Assembly: GCA_964057225.1 (NCBI GenBank)
Contig: OZ059894.1
Span: 18,320,476-18,384,475, forward strand
Length of the DNA: 64,000 nt
Direction: 5' to 3'
Source: Auanema rhodensis
Taxonomy: Eukaryota > Nematoda > Chromadorea > Rhabditida > Rhabditidae
Shown: piece after piece, positions 44,153 through 54,762 of the stretch
Position numbering within the stretch: position 1 is the first letter of the stretch
Layout: each line of letters opens with the position of its first letter
The notes under the pieces: model-generated
Database searches by the model: none
Seen by the model: the letters and a program-made list of their open reading frames with translations, nothing else
What the model was told of the DNA's origin: nothing
Position numbers and translations under genes: made by a program

Positions 44153-45230
44153 AATGGGGAATCTAATTTTGAAAACCGCATCTCTTTATCTTTTACGGAA
44201 AGCGAGTTGCATACCATGTGCACATCACCTGTACATTTAATTAGCATAAATTAAAGTTCACGTAAATTTCAAAGTCATGGTTACCATGCACCAGTATCAA
44301 TAAAAATTTGTTTTTGGACTAATATGGCCATAGGGAATCTAATTTTGAAAACGGCATCTCTTCATCTTTGAGTTACATACCATGTGCACATCACGTGTAC
44401 ATTTAATTAGCATAAATTAAAGTTCACGTAAATTTCAAAGTCATGGTTACCATGCACCAATATCGATAAAAATTTGTTTTTAGACTAATATGGACATGGT
44501 GAATCTAATTTTGAAAACCGCATCTCCTTATCTTTTACGGAAAGCGAGTTGCATACCATGTGCACATCACCTGTACATTTGATTAGCATAAATTAAAGTT
44601 CACGTAAATTTCAAAGTCATGGTTACCATGCACCTATATCAATAAAAATTTGTTTTCAGTCTAATATGGTAATGGGGAATCTAATTTTGAAAACCGCATC
44701 TCTTTATCTTTTACGGAAAGCGAGTTGCATACCATGTGCACATCACCTGTACATTTAATTAGCATAAATTAAAGTTCACGTAAATTTCAAAGTCATGGTT
44801 ACCATGCACCAGTATCAATAAAAATTTGTTTTTGGACTAATATGGCCATAGGGAATCTAATTTTGAAAACGGCATCTCTTCATCTTTGAGTTACATACCA
44901 TGTGCACATCACGTGTACATTTAATTAGCATAAATTAAAGTTCACGTAAATTTCAAAGTCATGGTTACCATGCACCAATATCGATAAAAATTTGTTTTTA
45001 GACTAATATGGACATGGTGAATCTAATTTTGAAAACCGCATCTCCTTATCTTTTACGGAAAGCGAGTTGCATACCATGTGCACATCACCTGTACATTTGA
45101 TTAGCATAAATTAAAGTTCACGTAAATTTCAAAGTCATGGTTACCATGCACCTATATCAATAAAAATTTGTTTTCAGTCTAATATGGTAATGGGGAATCT
45201 AATTTTGAAAACCGCATCTCTTTATCTTTT
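44153..45230 (+). repeat. 518-bp trimer tandem duplication
   Basis: Three units (176 + 166 + 176 bp) are repeated directly; the TTTGAGTTAC marks at 44,367 and 44,885 are 518 bp apart. Both copies hold the GGTGAATC/CATCTCCTTATC unit and end in TATGGTAATGGGG. This is the only place where two 166-bp units lie so close together. Confidence 0.85.
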
Positions 45231-47916
45231 ACGGGAAGCGAGTTACATACCATGTGCACATCACGTGTACATTTAATTAGCATAAATTAAAGTTCACGTA
45301 AATTTCAAAGTCATGGTTACCATGCACCTATATCAATAAAAATTTGTTTTCAGTCTAATATGGTAATGGGGAATCTAATTTTGAAAACCGCATCTCTTTA
45401 TCTTTTACGGGAAGCGAGTTACATACCATGTGCACATCACGTGTACATTTAATTAGCATAAATTAAAGTTCACGTAAATTTCAAAGTCATGGTTACCTTG
45501 CACCAGTATCAATGAAAATTTGTTTCCGGACTAATATGGCCATGGGGAATCTAATTTTAAAACCCGCATCTCTTTATCTTTTACGGAAAGCGAGTTACAT
45601 ACCATGTGCACATCACCTGTACATTTGATTAGCATAAATTAAAGTTCACGTAAATTTCAAAGTCATGGTTACCATGCACCAGTATGAATGAAAATTTGTT
45701 TTTGGACTAATATGGCCATAGGGAATCTAATTATGAAAACCGCATCTCTTTATCTTTCACGGAAAGAGAGTTACATATCATGTGCACATCACGTGTACAT
45801 TCAATTAGCATAAATTAAAGTTTACGTAAATTTCAAAGTCATGGTTACCATGCACCAGTATCAATAAAAATTTGTTTTTGGACTAATATGGCCATAGGGA
45901 ATCTAATTATGAAAACCGCATCTCTTTATCTTTCACGGAAAGAGAGTTACATATCATGTGCACATCACGTGTACATTCAATTAGCATAAATTAAAGTTTA
46001 CGTAAATTTCAAAGTCATGGTTACCATGCACCTATATCAATAAAAATTTGTTTTCAGTCTAATATGGAAATGGGGAATCTAATTTTGAAAACCGCATCTC
46101 TTCCTCTTTTACGGGAAGCGAGTTACATACCATGTGCACATCACGTGTACATTTAATTAGCATAAATTAAAGTTCACGTAAATTTCAAAGTCATGGTTAC
46201 CATGCACCTATATCAATAAAAATTTGTTTTCAGTCTAATATGGTAATGGGGAATCTAATTTTGAAAACCGCATCTCTTTATCTTTTACGGGAAGCGAGTT
46301 ACATACCATGTGCACATCACGTGTACATTTAATTAGCATAAATTAAAGTTCACGTAAATTTCAAAGTCATGGTTACCATGCACCAGTATCAATAAAAATT
46401 TGTTTTTGGACTAATATGGCCATGGGGAATTTAATTTTGAAAACCGCATCTCTTTATCTTTTACGGAAAGCGAGTTGCATACCATGTGCACATCACCTGT
46501 ACATTTAATTAGCATAAATTAAAGTTCACGTAAATTTCAAAGTCATGGTTACCATGCACCAGTATCAATAAAAATTTGTTTTTGGACTAATATGGCCATA
46601 GGGAATCTAATTTTGAAAACGGCATCTCTTTATCTTTCACGTGAAGCGAGTTACATACCATGTGCACATCACGTGTACATTTAATTAGCATAAATTAAAG
46701 TTCACGTAAATTTCAAAGTCATGGTTACCATGCACCAATATCAATAAAAATTTGTTTTTAGTCTAATATGGCCATGCGGAATGTAATTATAAAAACCGCA
46801 TCTCTTCATCTTTCACGGAGAGCGAGTTACGTACCATGTGCACATCACGTGTACATTTAATTAGCATAAATTAAAGTTCACGTAAATTTCAAAGTCATGG
46901 TTACCATGCACCAGTATCAATGAAAATTTGTTTTTGGACTAATATGGCCATAGGGAATCTAATTTTCAAAACCCCATCTTTTTATCTATTACGGAAAGCG
47001 AGTTACATACCATGTGCCCATCACGTGTACATTTAATTAGCATAAATTAAAGTTCACTTAAATTTCAAAGTCATGGTTACCATGCACCAGTATCAATAAA
47101 AATTTGTTTTTGGACTAATATGGCCATGGGGAATCTAATTTTGAAAACCGCGTCTCTTTATCTTTTACGGGAAGCGATTTACATACCATGTGTACATCAC
47201 GTGTACTTTTAGTTAGCATAAATTAAAGTTCACGTAAATTTCAAAGTCATGGTTACCATGCACCAGTATCAATAAAAATTTGTTTTTGGACTAATATGGC
47301 CATGGGGAATCTAATTTTGAAAACCGCGTCTCTTTATCTTTTACGGGAAGCGAGTTACATACCATGTGCACATCACGTGTACATTTAATTAGCATAAATT
47401 ATAGTTCACGTAAATTTCAAAGTCATGGTTACCTTGCACCAGTATCAATGAAAATTTGTTTTCGGACTAATATGGACATGGGGAATCTAATTTTGAAAAC
47501 CGCATCTCTTTATCTTTCACGTGAAGCGAGTTACATACCATGTGCACATCACGTGTACATTTAATTAGCATAAATTAAAGTTCACGTAAATTTCAAAGTC
47601 ATGGTTACCATGCACCAGTATCAATAAAAATTTGTTTTTGGACTAATATGGACATGGGGAATCTAATTTTGAAAACCGCATCTCTTTATCTTTTACGGGA
47701 AGCGATTTACATACCATGTGTACATCACGTGTACATTTAGTTAGCATAAATTAAAGTTCACGTAAATTTCAAAGTCATGGTTACCATGCACCAGTATCAA
47801 TAAAAATTTGTTTTTGGACTAATATGGCCATGGGGAATCTAATTTTGAAAACCGCGTCTCTTTATCTTTTACGGGAAGCGATTTACATACCATGTGTACA
47901 TCACGTGTACTTTTAG

Positions 47917-50239
47917 TTAGCATAAATTAAAGTTCACGTAAATTTCAAAGTCATGGTTACCATGCACCAGTATCAATAAAAATTTGTTTTTGGACTAATA
48001 TGGCCATAGGGAATCTAATTTTGAAAACGGCATCTCTTCATCTTTGAGTTACATACCATGTGCACATCACGTGTACATTTAATTAGCATAAATTAAAGTT
48101 CACGTAAATTTCAAAGTCATGGTTACCATGCACCAATATCGATAAAAATTTGTTTTTAGACTAATATGGACATGGTGAATCTAATTTTGAAAACCGCATC
48201 GCTTTATCGTTCACGTGAAGCGAGTTACATACCATGTGCACATCACGTGTACATTTGATTAGCATAAATTAAAGTTCACGTAAATTTCAAAGTCATGGTT
48301 ACCATGCACCAATATCAATAAAAATTTGTTTTAAGACTAATATGGACATGGGGAATCTAATTTTGAAAACCGCATCTCTTTATCTTTCACGTGAAGCGAG
48401 TTACATACCATGTGCACATCACGTGTACATTTAATTAGCATAAATTAAAGTTCACGTAAATTTCAAAGTCATGGTTACCATGCACCAATATCAATAAAAA
48501 TTTGTTTTTAGTCTAATATGGCCATGCGGAATGTAATTATAAAAACCGCATCTCTTCATCTTTCACGGAGAGCGAGTTACGTACCATGTGCACATCACGT
48601 GTACATTTAATTAGCATAAATTACAGTTCACGTAAATTTCAAAGTCATGGTTACCATGCACCAGTATCAATGAAAATTTGTTTTTGGACTAATATGGCCA
48701 TAGGGAATCTAATTTTCAAAACCCCATCTTTTTATCTATTACGGAAAGCGAGTTACATACCATGTGCCCATCACGTGTACATTTAATTAGCATAAATTAA
48801 AGTTCACTTAAATTTCAAAGTCATGGTTACCATGCGCCTATATCAATAAAAATTTGTTTTTAGTCTAATATGGCCATGGAAAATCTAATTATGAAAACCG
48901 CATCTCTTTATCTTTTACGGGAAGCGAGTTACATACCATGTGTAAATCACGTGTACATTTAATTAGCATAAATTAAAGTTCACGTAAATTTCAAAGTCAT
49001 GGTTACCATGCACCAATATCGATAAAAATTTGTTTTTAGACTAATATGGACATGGGGAATCTAATTTTGAAAACCGCATCTCTTTATCTTTCACGGGAAG
49101 CGAGTTACATATCATGTGCACATCACGTGTACATTTAATTAGCATAAATTAAAGTTCACGTAAATTTCAAAGTCATGGTTACCATGCGCCTATATCAATA
49201 AAAATTTGTTTTTAGTCTAATATGGAAATGGGGAATCTAATTTTGAAAACCGCATCTCTTTATCTTTTACGGGAAGCGAGTTACATACCATGTGCACATC
49301 ACGTGTACATTTAATTAGCATAAATTAAAGTTCACGTAAATTTCAAAGTCATGGTTACCATGCACCAATATCGATAAAAATTTGTTTTTAGACTAATATG
49401 GACATGGGGAATCTAATTTTGAAAACCGCATCTCTTTATCTTTCACGGGAAGCGAGTTACATATCATGTGCACATCACGTGTACATTTAATTAGCATAAA
49501 TTAAAGTTCACGTAAATTTCAAAGTCATGGTTACCATGCACCTATATCAATAAAAATTTGTTTTCAGTCTAATATGGAAATGGGGAATCTAATTTTGAAA
49601 ACCGCATCTCTTCATCTTTCACGTGAAGCGAGTTACATACCAAGTGCACATCACGTGTACATTTAATTAGCATAAATTAAAGTTCACGTAAATTTCAAAG
49701 TCATGGTTACCTTGCACCAGTATCAATGAAAATTTGTTTTCGGACTAATATGGACATGGGGAATCTAATTTTGAAAACCGCATCTCTTTATCTTTTACGG
49801 AAAGCGAGTTGCATACCATGTGCACATCACCTGTACATTTGATTAGCATAAATTAAAGTTCACGTAAATTTCAAAGTCATGGTTACCATGCACCAGTATC
49901 AATAAAAATTTGTTTTCGGACTAATATGGCCATGGGGAATCTAATTTTAAAACCCGCATCTCTTTATCTTTTACGGAAAGCGAGTTACATACCATGTGCA
50001 CATCACCTGTACATTTGATTAGCATAAATTAAAGTTCACGTAAATTTCAAAGTCATGGTTACCTTGCACCAGTATCAATGAAAATTTGTTTTCGGACTAA
50101 TATGGCCATGGGGAATCTAATTTTAAAACCCGCATCTCTTTATCTTTTACGGAAAGCGAGTTACATACCATGTGCACATCACGTGTACATTTAATTAGCA
50201 TAAATTAAAGTTCACGTAAATTTCAAAGTCATGGTTACC
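47917..50239 (+). repeat. 2.3-kb satellite A block, copy 2, near the array end
   Basis: Copy of 32,127-34,449. From 50,240 to the junction the sequence follows 35,330-35,914 (offset 14,910), with only a T/C change in ACATTTAATTAG and GGAAATG against GGTAATG. The end of the array is therefore a near-copy of interior sequence and not a decayed edge. Confidence 0.83.
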
Positions 50240-50820
50240 TTGCACCAGTATCAATGAAAATTTGTTTCCGGACTAATATGGCCATGGGGAATCTAATTTT
50301 AAAACCCGCATCTCTTTATCTTTTACGGAAAGCGAGTTACATACCATGTGCACATCACCTGTACATTTGATTAGCATAAATTAAAGTTCACGTAAATTTC
50401 AAAGTCATGGTTACCATGCACCAGTATGAATGAAAATTTGTTTTTGGACTAATATGGCCATAGGGAATCTAATTATGAAAACCGCATCTCTTTATCTTTC
50501 ACGGAAAGAGAGTTACATATCATGTGCACATCACGTGTACATTTAATTAGCATAAATTAAAGTTTACGTAAATTTCAAAGTCATGGTTACCATGCACCTA
50601 TATCAATAAAAATTTGTTTTCAGTCTAATATGGAAATGGGGAATCTAATTTTGAAAACCGCATCTCTTCCTCTTTTACGGGAAGCGAGTTACATACCATG
50701 TGCACATCACGTGTACATTTAATTAGCATAAATTAAAGTTCACGTAAATTTCAAAGTCATGGTTACCATGCACCTATATCAATAAAAATTTGTTTTCAGT
50801 CTAATATGGAAATGGGGAAT

Positions 50821-50838
50821 CTAAATCTAAATCCAACG
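50821..50838. other. Junction of satellites A and B
   Basis: Satellite A is intact up to GGGGAATCTAA, ending at 50,824. Satellite B is intact from CAACGAAAA at 50,834. The nine bases between, ATCTAAATC, fit neither consensus. Together with the end of A they form two copies of CTAAAT, like the filler left by end joining with short templated copying. The last A unit stops after 92 bases. No transposon or target-site duplication is visible at the join. Confidence 0.9.
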
Positions 50839-50865
50839 AAAAAATTAATTCTTCAGGGTGAAAAT

Positions 50866-50904
50866 CGAGGATATAAGTGTGAACTTATATCAGTTGATAT
50901 CTCG
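50866..50904. other. Satellite B inverted repeat 1
   Basis: Perfect 9-bp arms GATATAAGT and ACTTATATC around GTGA (50,870-50,891), enclosed by CGAG (50,866) and CTCG (50,901). A rare GATAGAAGT form (units at 53,970, 59,958, 60,310 and 61,760) and a GATATATGT form (51,536 and 56,166) each break one pair. Confidence 0.85.
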
Positions 50905-50905
50905 G

Positions 50906-50974
50906 TGCATTTTTAAGCTAGCGCAAATCTGTTAACACAGATCAACGCAGCTTAAAAATCCGCATCGAATGCAC
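50906..50974. other. Satellite B inverted repeat 2, 51-bp imperfect palindrome
   Basis: Left arm ATTTTTAAGCT, a single A, GCG, CAA, ATCTGT; loop TAAC; right arm ACAGAT, CAA, CGC, AGCTTAAAAAT (50,909-50,959). That gives 20 base pairs with one bulge and one symmetric internal loop. An outer pairing of GTGCATT (50,906) with AATGCAC (50,968) is an alternative base. The linked variant CTGATAAC with ATCGACG opens the top pair and alters the internal loop without restoring a pair, so it is not compensatory. Each unit could extrude a cruciform, or its transcript could fold. Confidence 0.85.
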
Positions 50975-51037
50975 TATACTACATTGAGAAACGCTTAATA
51001 CAAAAATTAGTTATGATCGTTTGAAAAATGATGCATT

Positions 51038-51069
51038 AGTGTATGTTGAGTTTCCATGTACACTCAACA
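51038..51069. other. Satellite B inverted repeat 3
   Basis: Arms TGTTGAGT and ACTCAACA (8 bp) around a 10-base loop (51,044-51,069). A competing pairing of AGTGTA (51,038) with TACACT (51,059) overlaps it. This element is absent from all 328-bp units. Two units (from 62,111 and 62,813) carry GTAAGTTGAG, which breaks the first arm. Confidence 0.82.
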
Positions 51070-51091
51070 TTGCTTCCAAAAACATTTTGAC

Positions 51092-51112
51092 AAAAATTTT
51101 TTCGAAAAATTT
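51092..51112. other. A/T-tract palindrome of satellite B
   Basis: Runs of A5, T6, CG, A5 and T3 form a near-palindrome whose central 12 bp (TTTTTCGAAAAA) is perfect. Alternating A and T tracts like this are known to bend DNA. The unit from 55,816 has one A fewer here, which explains its 350-bp length. Confidence 0.75.
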
Positions 51113-53290
51113 CAAAATAATTTAGCAAAGAGTAGATGTTTTTAGATTCCTTCTTTCAAGGCAAAGACGATGGACAATGTTATTCAACGAAAAAATTAAT
51201 TCTTCAGGGTGAAAATCGAGGATATAAGTGTGAACTTATATCAGTTGATATCTCGGTGCATTTTTAAGCTAGCGCAAATCTGATAACACAGATCGACGCA
51301 GCTTAACAATCCGCACCGAATGCACTATACTACATTGAGAAACGCTTAAAACAAAAATTAGTTATGATCGTTTGAAAAATGATGCATTAGTGTATGTTGA
51401 GTTTCCATGTACACTCAACATTGCTTCCAAAAACATTTTGACAAAAATTTTTTCGAAAAATTTCAAAATAATTTAGCAAAAAGTAGATGTTTTTAGATTT
51501 CTTTTTTCAAGGCAAAGACGATGGACAATGTTATTCAACGAAAAAATTAATTCTTCAGGGTGAAAATCGAGGATATATGTGTGAACTTATATCAGTTGAT
51601 ATCTCGGTGTATTTTTAAGCTAGCGCAAATCTGTTAACACAGATCAACGCAGCTTAAAAATCCGCATCGAATGCACTATACTACATTGAGAAACGCTTAA
51701 TACAAAAATTAGTTATGATCGTTTGAAAAATGATGCATTAGTGTATGTTGAGTTTCCATGTACACTCAACATTGCTTCCAAAAACATTTTGACAAAAATT
51801 TTTTCGAAAAATTTCAAAATAATTTAGCAAAAAGTAGATGTTTTTAGATTCCTTATTTCAAGGCAAAGACGATGGACAATGTTATTCAACGAAAAAATTA
51901 ATTCTTCAGGGTGAAAATCGAGGATATAAGTGTGAACTTATATCAGTTGATATCTCGGTGCATTTTTAAGCTAGCGCAAATCTGTTAACACAGATCAACG
52001 CAGCTTAAAAATCCGCATCGAATGCACTATACTACATTGAGAAACGCTTAATACAAAAATTAGTTATGATCGTTTGAAAAATGATGCATTAGTGTATGTT
52101 GAGTTTCCATGTACACTCAACATTGCTTCCAAAAACATTTTGACAAAAATTTTTTCGAAAAATTTCAAAATAATTTAGCAAAAAGTAGATGTTTTTAGAT
52201 TCCTTTTTTCAAGGCAAAGACGATGGACAATGTTATTCAACGAAAAAATTAATTCTTCAGGGTGAAAATCGAGGATATAAGTGTGAACTTATATCAGTTG
52301 ATATCTCGGTGCATTTTTAAGCTAGCGCAAATCTGTTAACACAGATCAACGCAGCTTAAAAATCCGCATCGAATGCACTATACTACATTGAGAAACGCTT
52401 AATACAAAAATTAGTTATGATCGTTTGAAAAATGATGCATTAGTGTATGTTGAGTTTCCATGTACACTCAACATTGCTTCCAAAAACATTTTGACAAAAA
52501 TTTTTTCGAAAAATTTCAAAATAATTTAGCAAAAAGTAGATGTTTTTAGATTCCTTTTTTCAAGGCAAAGACGATGGATAATGTTATTCAACGAAAAAAT
52601 TAATTCTTCAGGGTGAAAATCGAGGATATAAGTGTGAACTTATATCAGTTGATATCTCGGTGCATTTTTAAGCTAGCGCAAATCTGATAACACAGATCGA
52701 CGCAGCTTAAAAATCCGCACCGAATGCACTATACTACATTGAGAAACGCTTAAAACAAAAATTAGTTATGATCGTTTGAAAAATGATGCATTAGTGTATG
52801 TTGAGTTTCCATGTACACTCAACATTGCTTCCAAAAACATTTTGACAAAAATTTTTTCGAAAAATTTCAAAATAATTTAGCAAAAAGTAGATGTTTTTAG
52901 ATTCCTCTTTTCAAGGCAAAGACGATGGACAATGTTATTCAACGAAAAATTTAATTCTTCAGGGTGAAAATCGAGGATATAAGTGTGAACTTATATCAGT
53001 TGATATCTCGGTGCATTTTTAAGCTAGCGCAAATCTGTTAACACAGATCAACGCAGCTTAAAAATCCGCATCGAATGCACTATACTACATTGAGAGACGC
53101 TTAAAACAAAAATTAGTTATGATCGTTTGAAAAATGATGCATTAGTGTATGTTGAGTTTCCATGTACACTCAACATTGCTTCCAAAAACATTTTGACAAA
53201 AATTTTTTCGAAAAATTTCAAAATAATTTAGCAAAAAGTAGATGTTTTTAGATTTCTTTTTTCAAGGCAAAGACGATGGACAATGTTATT

Positions 53291-53618
53291 CAACGAAAAA
53301 ATTAATTCTTCAGGGTGAAAATCGAGGATATAAGTGTGAACTTATATCAGTTGATATCTCGGTGCATTTTTAAGCTAGCGCAAATCTGTTAACACAGATC
53401 AACGCAGCTTAAAAATCCGCATCGAATGCACTATACTACAATGAGAAACGCTTAATACAAAAATTAGTTATGATCGTTTGAAACATGATGCATTGCTTCA
53501 ACATTGCTTCCAAAAACATTTTGACAAAAATTTTTTCGAAAAATTTCAAAATAATTTAGCAAAAAGTAGATGTTTTTAGATTCCTTTTTTCAAGGCAAAG
53601 ACGATGGACAATGTTATT
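53291..53618 (+). repeat. 328-bp satellite B unit lacking inverted repeat 3 (first of five)
   Basis: Twenty-six bases between GATGCATT and TCAACATTGCTTCC are replaced by GCT, a net loss of 23 bp, removing inverted repeat 3. The other 328-bp units start at 57,570, 58,249, 59,279 and 60,662; the 419-bp unit at 60,990 carries the same change. The join reads ATTGCTTCAACATTGCTTCC, a new short direct repeat, suggesting template switching. All share AAACATGATG. The first four also have CTACAATGAG, while those at 60,662 and 60,990 have CTACATTGAG and CTGATAAC, so the change has moved onto a second background. Confidence 0.93.
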
Positions 53619-54320
53619 CAACGAAAAAATTAATTCTTCAGGGTGAAAATCGAGGATATAAGTGTGAACTTATATCAGTTGATATCTCGGTGCATTTTTA
53701 AGCTAGCGCAAATCTGATAACACAGATCGACGCAGCTTAAAAATCCGCATCGAATGCACTATACTACATTGAAAAACGCTTAATACAAAAATTAGTTATG
53801 ATCGTTTGAAAAATGATGCATTAGTGTATGTTGAGTTTCCATGTACACTCAACATTGCTTCCAAAAACATTTTGACAAAAATTTTTTCGAAAAATTTCAA
53901 AATAATTTAGCAAAAAGTAGATGTTTTTAGATTCCTTTTTTCAAGGCAAAGACGATGGACAATGTTATTCAACGAAAAAATTAATTCTTCAGGGTGAAAA
54001 TCGAGGATAGAAGTGTGAACTTATATCAGTTGATATCTCGGTGCATTTTTAAGCTAGCGCAAATCTGTTAACACAGATCAACGCAGCTTAAAAATCCGCA
54101 TCGAATGCACTATACTACATTGAGAAACGCTCAAAACAAAAATTAGTTATGATCGTTTGAAAAATGATGCATTAGTGTATGTTGAGTTTCCATGTACACT
54201 CAACATTGCTTCCAAAAACATTTTGACAAAAATTTTTTCGAAAAATTTCAAAATAATTTAGCAAAAAGTAGATGTTTTTAGATTCCTTTTTTCAAGGCAA
54301 AGACGATGGACAATGTTATT

Positions 54321-54762
54321 CAACGAAAAAATTAATTCTTCAGGGTGAAAATCGAGGATATAAGTGTGAACTTATATCAGTTGATATCTCGGTGCATTTT
54401 TAAGCTAGCGCAAATCTGATAACACAGATCGACGCAGCTTAACAATCCGCACCGAATGCACTATACTACATTGAGAAACGCTTAATACAAAAATTAGTTA
54501 TGATCGTTTGAAAAATGATGCATTAGTGTATGTTGAGTTTCCATGTACACTCAACATTGCTTCCAAAAACATTTTGACAAAAATTTTTTCGAAAAATTTC
54601 AAAATAATTTAGCAAAAAGTAGATGTTTTTGATGCATTGCTTCAACATTGCTTCCAAAAACATTTTGACAAAAATTTTTTCGAAAAATTTCAAAATAATT
54701 TAGCAAAAAGTAGATGTTTTTAGATTCCTTTTTTCAAGGCAAAGACGATGGACAATGTTATT
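54321..54762 (+). repeat. 442-bp satellite B unit with a 91-bp internal duplication
   Basis: After GTAGATGTTTTT the sequence returns to GATGCATTGCTTCAAC, the deletion junction of the 328-bp class, and runs again to GTAGATGTTTTT, so 54,631-54,721 (91 bp) is extra. The unit itself keeps inverted repeat 3, so the inserted part came from a different unit class. This is direct evidence of recombination between classes. Confidence 0.92.

Larger units (their letters stand above)
1..50824 (+). repeat. Satellite A tandem array, 176-bp unit
   Basis: A head-to-tail array with 290 unit starts, counted from the TTAAAG of the conserved block (first at 11, last at 50,733). The 50,722 bp between them is exactly 274 units of 176 bp, thirteen of 166, one of 112 and one of 228, so no other net indel is needed. 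One typical unit counts to 60 G+C in 176 (34%). All units lie on the same strand. Because 176 is not a multiple of 3 and the unit holds stops, it is not coding. Unit lengths near one nucleosome repeat are common in centromeric satellites of animals and plants; a centromeric role is inferred from length, homogeneity and block structure only. The family is not recognised. Confidence 0.97.
22301..50824 (+). repeat. Satellite A domain 2
   Basis: Units here are dominated by haplotypes rare or absent in domain 1: TTTTCAGTCT with GGAAATG or GGTAATG, CGGACT with TTAAAACCCGC, CCGCGTCTC, AGCGATTTAC, ACCTTGCACC and TATGAATG. Several multi-unit blocks recur at irregular distances; the marker GTTACGTACC occurs six times, at 25,932, 32,786, 36,824, 41,214, 46,826 and 48,576. 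Spacings between these marks are whole multiples of 176 bp after subtracting 10 bp for each intervening 166-bp unit. The domain ends abruptly at the junction with satellite B, 92 bases into a unit. Confidence 0.75.
50834..53618 (+). repeat. Satellite B 8-unit block, copy 1
   Basis: Units here recur at 55,465-57,897. Shared private marks are GCAAAGAGTAGATG with CCTTCTTTC (first unit), GATATATGTG with GGTGTATTTT and CCTTATTTC (third), GATGGATAATG (fifth), and the 328-bp unit at the end. The offset is 4,631 bp, then 4,630 after a 1-bp loss in the second copy, then 4,279 after loss of a whole unit. Confidence 0.85.

Noticed and set aside
47364-47564. A second 66-codon open reading frame in satellite A
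   Set aside because: Same cause: AAATTATAG replaces the in-frame TAA. The sister unit near 31,435 has the same change but has lost the ATG (CCAAGTGC), and nothing suggests selection for coding.
1-50824. CRISPR-like pattern: conserved ~50-bp segments separated by ~125-bp more variable segments
   Set aside because: The variable segments are homologous to each other with few differences, far longer than spacers, and no cas gene is present. It is a tandem satellite.
50825-50833. Target-site duplication or transposon end at the A/B junction
   Set aside because: Only the short CTAAAT repeat is present, with no terminal inverted repeat or poly-A. End-joining filler explains it better.
50909-50959. 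Compensatory evolution of the large satellite B stem by the linked CTGATAAC / ATCGACG variants
   Set aside because: The first change opens the top pair and the second falls in the internal loop. Neither restores pairing with the other, so linkage reflects descent and not structure-preserving selection.
50834-51184. Satellite B as a dimer of a ~176-bp ancestor shared with satellite A
   Set aside because: By eye the two halves share no alignable sequence with each other or with A beyond A/T-rich words such as AAATTTCAAA. Only the length relation supports it.
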